Source: Kaistia sp. 32K (GTDB taxonomy: Bacteria > Pseudomonadota > Alphaproteobacteria > Rhizobiales > Kaistiaceae). Taken from it: a stretch of 64,000 nt of DNA. A program made the translations under genes and the position numbers. The stretch lies in the NCBI RefSeq assembly GCF_016629525.1, contig NZ_AP024269.1, forward strand, positions 2,356,001 through 2,420,000. The letters are read 5' to 3'. This document shows positions 60,759 through 64,000 of the stretch, one piece after another; within the stretch, counting starts at the first letter, position 1, and the number at the start of each line of letters is the position of its first letter. Under the pieces are notes generated by a model. It was not told the origin of the DNA, did no database searches, and saw only the letters and a program-made list of their open reading frames with translations.

Positions 60759-61760
60759 TCAGCCCTCGTTTTCGAACTTCTCGAGGTCGCGGTGCGTCGC
60801 CTTGATCCAGCGGACGGTGCCCGAGGACGAACGCATCACGACGGTGTCCGTAGTGATCTCGCCGTTGCGCGCGAAGCGGACGCCCGAGAGCAAATTGCCG
60901 TCGGTGACGCCGGTCGCGGCGAACAGCACATCGCCCTTGGCCATCTCGTCATGGGTGAACTTCTTGTCGAAATCCTGCACGCCCATCTTGGCCGCGCGCT
61001 CGCGCTGGGCGTCGGACTGGGTCACGAGACGGCCCTGCATCTGGCCGCCGATGCAGCGAAGCGCCGCCGCGGCGAGAACGCCTTCGGGGGCGCCGCCGAT
61101 GCCGAGATAGATGTCGATGCCGGTCTCGTCCGGATTGGTCGTGTGGATCACGCCGGCGACGTCGCCGTCACCGATCAGGCGGAGCGCGGCGCCGGTGGCG
61201 CGCACGTCCTCGATCAGCTTGGCATGGCGCGGACGGTCGAGGATGCAGGCGGTGATCTCGTTGACCGGTACGCCCTTGGCGGATGCGAGCGCGCGGATGT
61301 TTTCCATCGGCGAGGCGTCGAGATCGACGATGCCCTTGGCGTAGCCCGGGCCGATGGCGATCTTCTGCATGTAGACGTCGGGCGCGTAGAGCAGGCTGCC
61401 GCCCTCGGCGATCGCGATCACGGCCAGCGAATTCGGCTGGTTCTTGGCGCAGATCGTCGTGCCTTCGAGCGGGTCGAGGGCGATGTCGACGCGCGGACCG
61501 GAGCCCTTGCCGACGTTTTCGCCGATGTAGAGCATCGGCGCTTCGTCGCGCTCGCCCTCGCCGATCACGACCGTGCCTTCGATCGGCAGGCGGTTGAGTT
61601 CGCGGCGCATGGCGTCGACGGCGGCCTGGTCGGCGGCCATTTCGTCGCCCCGGCCGCGCCAGCGCGCAGCCGCGACAGCGGCGCGTTCGGTCACGCGCAC
61701 CAACTCAAGCGTGAGGATACGGTCGAGACCCGCCGCCTTCGCATTTCCAGTCGTCGCCAT
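60759..61760 (-). CDS. glpX: Fructose-1,6-bisphosphatase class II
   Basis: 333-residue GlpX-type FBPase of gluconeogenesis, metal-dependent. Catalytic blocks: VVIGEGERDEAPMLYIGE near residues 64-81, IALDPLEGTTICAK near 93-106 and IYLGIGGAPEGVLAAAAL near 222-239. The start at MATTGNAKAAG has GGAG 9 bases upstream. The gap to the hom stop is 16 bases, and the next gene recJ begins 10 bases later. Confidence 0.96.
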   Translation of the reverse strand: MATTGNAKAAGLDRILTLELVRVTERAAVAAARWRGRGDEMAADQAAVDAMRRELNRLPIEGTVVIGEGERDEAPMLYIGENVGKGSGPRVDIALDPLEGTTICAKNQPNSLAVIAIAEGGSLLYAPDVYMQKIAIGPGYAKGIVDLDASPMENIRALASAKGVPVNEITACILDRPRHAKLIEDVRATGAALRLIGDGDVAGVIHTTNPDETGIDIYLGIGGAPEGVLAAAALRCIGGQMQGRLVTQSDAQRERAAKMGVQDFDKKFTHDEMAKGDVLFAATGVTDGNLLSGVRFARNGEITTDTVVMRSSSGTVRWIKATHRDLEKFENEG

Positions 61761-61776
61761 GTGTGGTGCTCCGCTT

Positions 61777-63102
61777 TCAGGCCAGTTGTTCAATTCGTAT
61801 CATCTGCGGTCGCTCCGCAATATGACCGTCTGCCGTAATCTGGTCGAGCGCCTCCTTCACCTGAGCCTCGGTCGTATCATACGTGATGAGTATGACCGGT
61901 TGCGGCTCGAGGGGGCGCGGATGTTCGGGAGCGTCCGCCTTGGGAGCGCGGCGGCGCTGGACGATCGATTCCAGCGAAATGTTGTTCTCCGCCATACGCT
62001 TGGCGATCGAAGCGAAGGCGCCGGGGCGGTCATAGACGGCCAGGCGGATGTAGTAGCCGCCCTCATGCGCGCGCATGCCGGCCTGCTGGTACGGCTTGAG
62101 CAGATGGGCGGGACGGCCGAAGGTTCCGACCACGTCGCCGCGCGCCAGATCCGCGATGTCGCTCATCACGGCCGAAGCCGTCGCATCGCCGCCGGCCCCA
62201 GGACCGGCTAGCACGAGCCTGCCGACGAAATCGGCTTCGACGGCGACCGCGTTGGTGACGCCATCGACCCGCGCGATCGGCGAGGATTTCGGCACCATGG
62301 TCGGATGCACGCGCTGCTCGATGCCGCTTTCGGTGCGGGTGGCGACGCCGAGAAGCTTGATCCGGTAACCCAGCTCGTCCGCCGCTTCGATATCCGCCGT
62401 GGTGATCGAGCGGATGCCCTCGACATAGATGGCGTCAGCGTTGATCTCGGTGCCGAAGGCGATCGCGGTCAAAAGCGACAGCTTGTGCGCCGTGTCGAAG
62501 CCGTCGACATCGAAAGTCGGGTCGGCCTCGGCATAGCCGAGACGCTGCGCTTCGGCGAGGCAGGCGTCAAAGGCGAGGCCCTCGCGCTCCATGCGCGTCA
62601 GGATGTAATTGCAGGTGCCGTTCAGGATGCCATAGACGCGGCCGACCGTGTTACCGGCGAGCGACTCGCGCAGCGTCTTGATGATCGGAATGCCACCGGC
62701 GGCGGCGGCCTCGAAATTCAGCGAAACGCCCTTCGCCTCGGCGCGGCGCGCGAGCTCGGTGCCATGCTTGGCGAGCAGCGCCTTGTTGGCCGTGACGACG
62801 TGCTTGCCAGCATCGAGGGCGGCCCGAACCGATTCGGCTGCCGATCCGTCCGACCCGCCCATCAGCTCGACGAAGACGTCGATATCGGCGGACTTCGCCA
62901 GCGCGACCGGATCCTCGAACCAGGCCACGGTGGAGAGATCGACGCCGCGATCGCGATAGCGATCGCGGGCCGTGACGGCCGTGACGGTGACGGGCCGACC
63001 GCAGCGCAGAGCCAGTTCATTGGCATGGCGCTGCGTCAGACGCAGCAGGGACGCGCCAACCGTGCCAAGACCGGCGACGCCCAAGCGAAGTGCATTGTTC
63101 AT
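61777..63102 (-). CDS. hom: Homoserine dehydrogenase
   Basis: 441-residue NAD(P)-dependent enzyme that reduces aspartate semialdehyde to homoserine for Thr and Met. N-terminal Rossmann motif GVAGLGTVGASLLRLTQ near residues 8-24. The catalytic region follows with VVTANKALLAKHG near 107 and GILNGTCNYILTRME near 160. A C-terminal ACT domain (about 345-430, YYIRLAVYDRPGAFASIAKRM) allows threonine feedback. It lies 24 bases after the aminotransferase gene. Confidence 0.96.
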   Translation of the reverse strand: MNNALRLGVAGLGTVGASLLRLTQRHANELALRCGRPVTVTAVTARDRYRDRGVDLSTVAWFEDPVALAKSADIDVFVELMGGSDGSAAESVRAALDAGKHVVTANKALLAKHGTELARRAEAKGVSLNFEAAAAGGIPIIKTLRESLAGNTVGRVYGILNGTCNYILTRMEREGLAFDACLAEAQRLGYAEADPTFDVDGFDTAHKLSLLTAIAFGTEINADAIYVEGIRSITTADIEAADELGYRIKLLGVATRTESGIEQRVHPTMVPKSSPIARVDGVTNAVAVEADFVGRLVLAGPGAGGDATASAVMSDIADLARGDVVGTFGRPAHLLKPYQQAGMRAHEGGYYIRLAVYDRPGAFASIAKRMAENNISLESIVQRRRAPKADAPEHPRPLEPQPVILITYDTTEAQVKEALDQITADGHIAERPQMIRIEQLA

Positions 63103-63126
63103 AAATTCGCCCCAGAGGGGCCCGGC

Positions 63127-64000
63127 TCACCGCCGGGCGCTGCTGATCGGGACGACGTTGTGCAACGTTTTGTCCGCCGTTTCAAGGAAGCGACGGACAT
63201 TCCGCGCGGCCTGGCGGATCCGCTGCTCGTTCTCCACGAGCGCGATGCGGACATACTCGTCGCCATGCTCGCCGAAGCCGACGCCGGGAGCGACCGCGAC
63301 ATCGGCCTTCTCGATGAGAAGCTTCGCGAATTCCAGGCTGCCCATCGACTTGAAGGCGTCCGGAATCGGCACCCAGGCGAACATGCTGGCGCGCGGCGCC
63401 GGAATATCCCAGCCGGCGCGGCTGAAGCTGTCGACGAGAACATCGCGACGATGCTTGTAGGTCTGCCGCATCTCCTCGATGCAGTCCTGCGGGCCGTTCA
63501 GCGCCGCGGTCGCCGCCACCTGGATCGGCGTGTAGGCGCCGTAGTCGAGATAGGACTTCACCCGCGACAGCGCGGCGATCAGGCGCTCGTTGCCGACCGC
63601 GAAGCCCATGCGCCATCCGGCCATCGAATAGGTCTTCGACATCGAGGTGAACTCGACGCAGACATCCATGGCGCCCGGCACCTGCAACACGGAAGACGGC
63701 GGCACATCGTCGAAATAGATCTCGGAATAGGCGAGATCCGACAGGACGAAGAGCTCATGCTTGCGGGCGAAGGCCACGACATCGCGATAGAAATCGAGAT
63801 CCGCGACATGCGCCGTCGGGTTCGACGGATAGCAGAGCACCACGGCGAGCGGCTTCGGGATCGAATGGATCACCGCGCGTTCCATCGCGTGGAAGAACTC
63901 CGGACCCGGCTCGACCGGAACCGAGCGAATCACGCCGCCGGCCATCAGGAAGCCGAAGGCGTGGATCGGATAGCTGGGATTGGGCACCAGAATCACGTCG
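63127..64000 (-). CDS. Class I/II aminotransferase (AlaC / LL-DAP aminotransferase-like), 5' end outside window
   Basis: PLP enzyme of fold type I, at least 291 residues visible; the frame is open at the window edge and reads DVILVPNPSYPIHAFG. The PLP-binding lysine is in SMSKTYSMAGWRMGF, with Asp in LSDLAYSEIYFDD and the tail Arg in YVRIALVENEQRIRQAARN. Placed ahead of hom-glpX-recJ, as in many rhizobia, where it is annotated as LL-diaminopimelate aminotransferase or alanine transaminase; sequence alone does not decide. Confidence 0.92.
   Translation of the reverse strand, partial: DVILVPNPSYPIHAFGFLMAGGVIRSVPVEPGPEFFHAMERAVIHSIPKPLAVVLCYPSNPTAHVADLDFYRDVVAFARKHELFVLSDLAYSEIYFDDVPPSSVLQVPGAMDVCVEFTSMSKTYSMAGWRMGFAVGNERLIAALSRVKSYLDYGAYTPIQVAATAALNGPQDCIEEMRQTYKHRRDVLVDSFSRAGWDIPAPRASMFAWVPIPDAFKSMGSLEFAKLLIEKADVAVAPGVGFGEHGDEYVRIALVENEQRIRQAARNVRRFLETADKTLHNVVPISSARR

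Overview
The window is high-GC chromosomal DNA of an alphaproteobacterium, most likely of the order Hyphomicrobiales (Rhizobiales). Supporting this are the metG/tatD/metallo-beta-lactamase block, the aminotransferase-hom-glpX-recJ block, mfd next to sdhE, a choline-dependent phosphatidylcholine synthase, IalB- and HdeA-like exported proteins and a membrane-bound PuuD urate oxidase. The genus cannot be fixed from the sequence alone. No rRNA, tRNA, CRISPR array, transposase, phage gene or obvious pseudogene was seen. Intergenic gaps are rich in palindromic REP/MITE-like repeats.

Layout. 1-4.1 kb: 3' end of metG, a GT90/CAP10 glycosyltransferase on the other strand, tatD and a metal-dependent hydrolase. 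4.2-12.3 kb: a mixed set of single genes (YbhN-like membrane protein, a predicted exported protein, a CPT-like kinase, a double-CDGSH protein, a DUF1868 2H-phosphoesterase-like protein, an Old Yellow Enzyme, a truncated hemoglobin, rimO). 12.6-17.8 kb: an ECF sigma/anti-sigma pair facing three small exported proteins (two Gly/Ser-rich TPR paralogues and a short relative) with shared upstream sequence blocks, then a type III polyketide synthase coupled to an isoprenylcysteine-methyltransferase-like enzyme. 17.7-32.0 kb: a 12-gene minus-strand purine operon (uraH-xdhABC, BMP-type ABC importer, puuD, uraD, an AllC-type amidohydrolase, an M20 deacylase) that imports purines or nucleosides and takes xanthine through urate to ureides. 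Allantoinase is not in the window.

32.5-42.3 kb: quinone oxidoreductase, MFS transporter, TerC protein, Pcs, a translationally coupled YeeE-YeeE-UbiH-like trio, hspQ, ialB and a YejA-like binding protein. 42.9-47.8 kb: sdhE-mfd and an HdeA-like protein. 48.1-58.7 kb: a minus-strand operon that starts with an XRE-cupin regulator and continues with a family 5 binding protein, Dpp/Opp-type permeases and ATPases, a GAF protein, hyuA and hyuB. It looks like import and ATP-driven opening of a cyclic amide such as a hydantoin or oxoproline. 58.9-64 kb: recJ, glpX, hom and the 3' part of a class I aminotransferase.

The least explained part is the sigma-factor locus: its exported TPR/Cys-module proteins have no known job, and the repeated promoter-like blocks suggest a small local regulon. 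Second in interest are the type III PKS/methyltransferase pair and the Hyu-Dpp-GAF operon.
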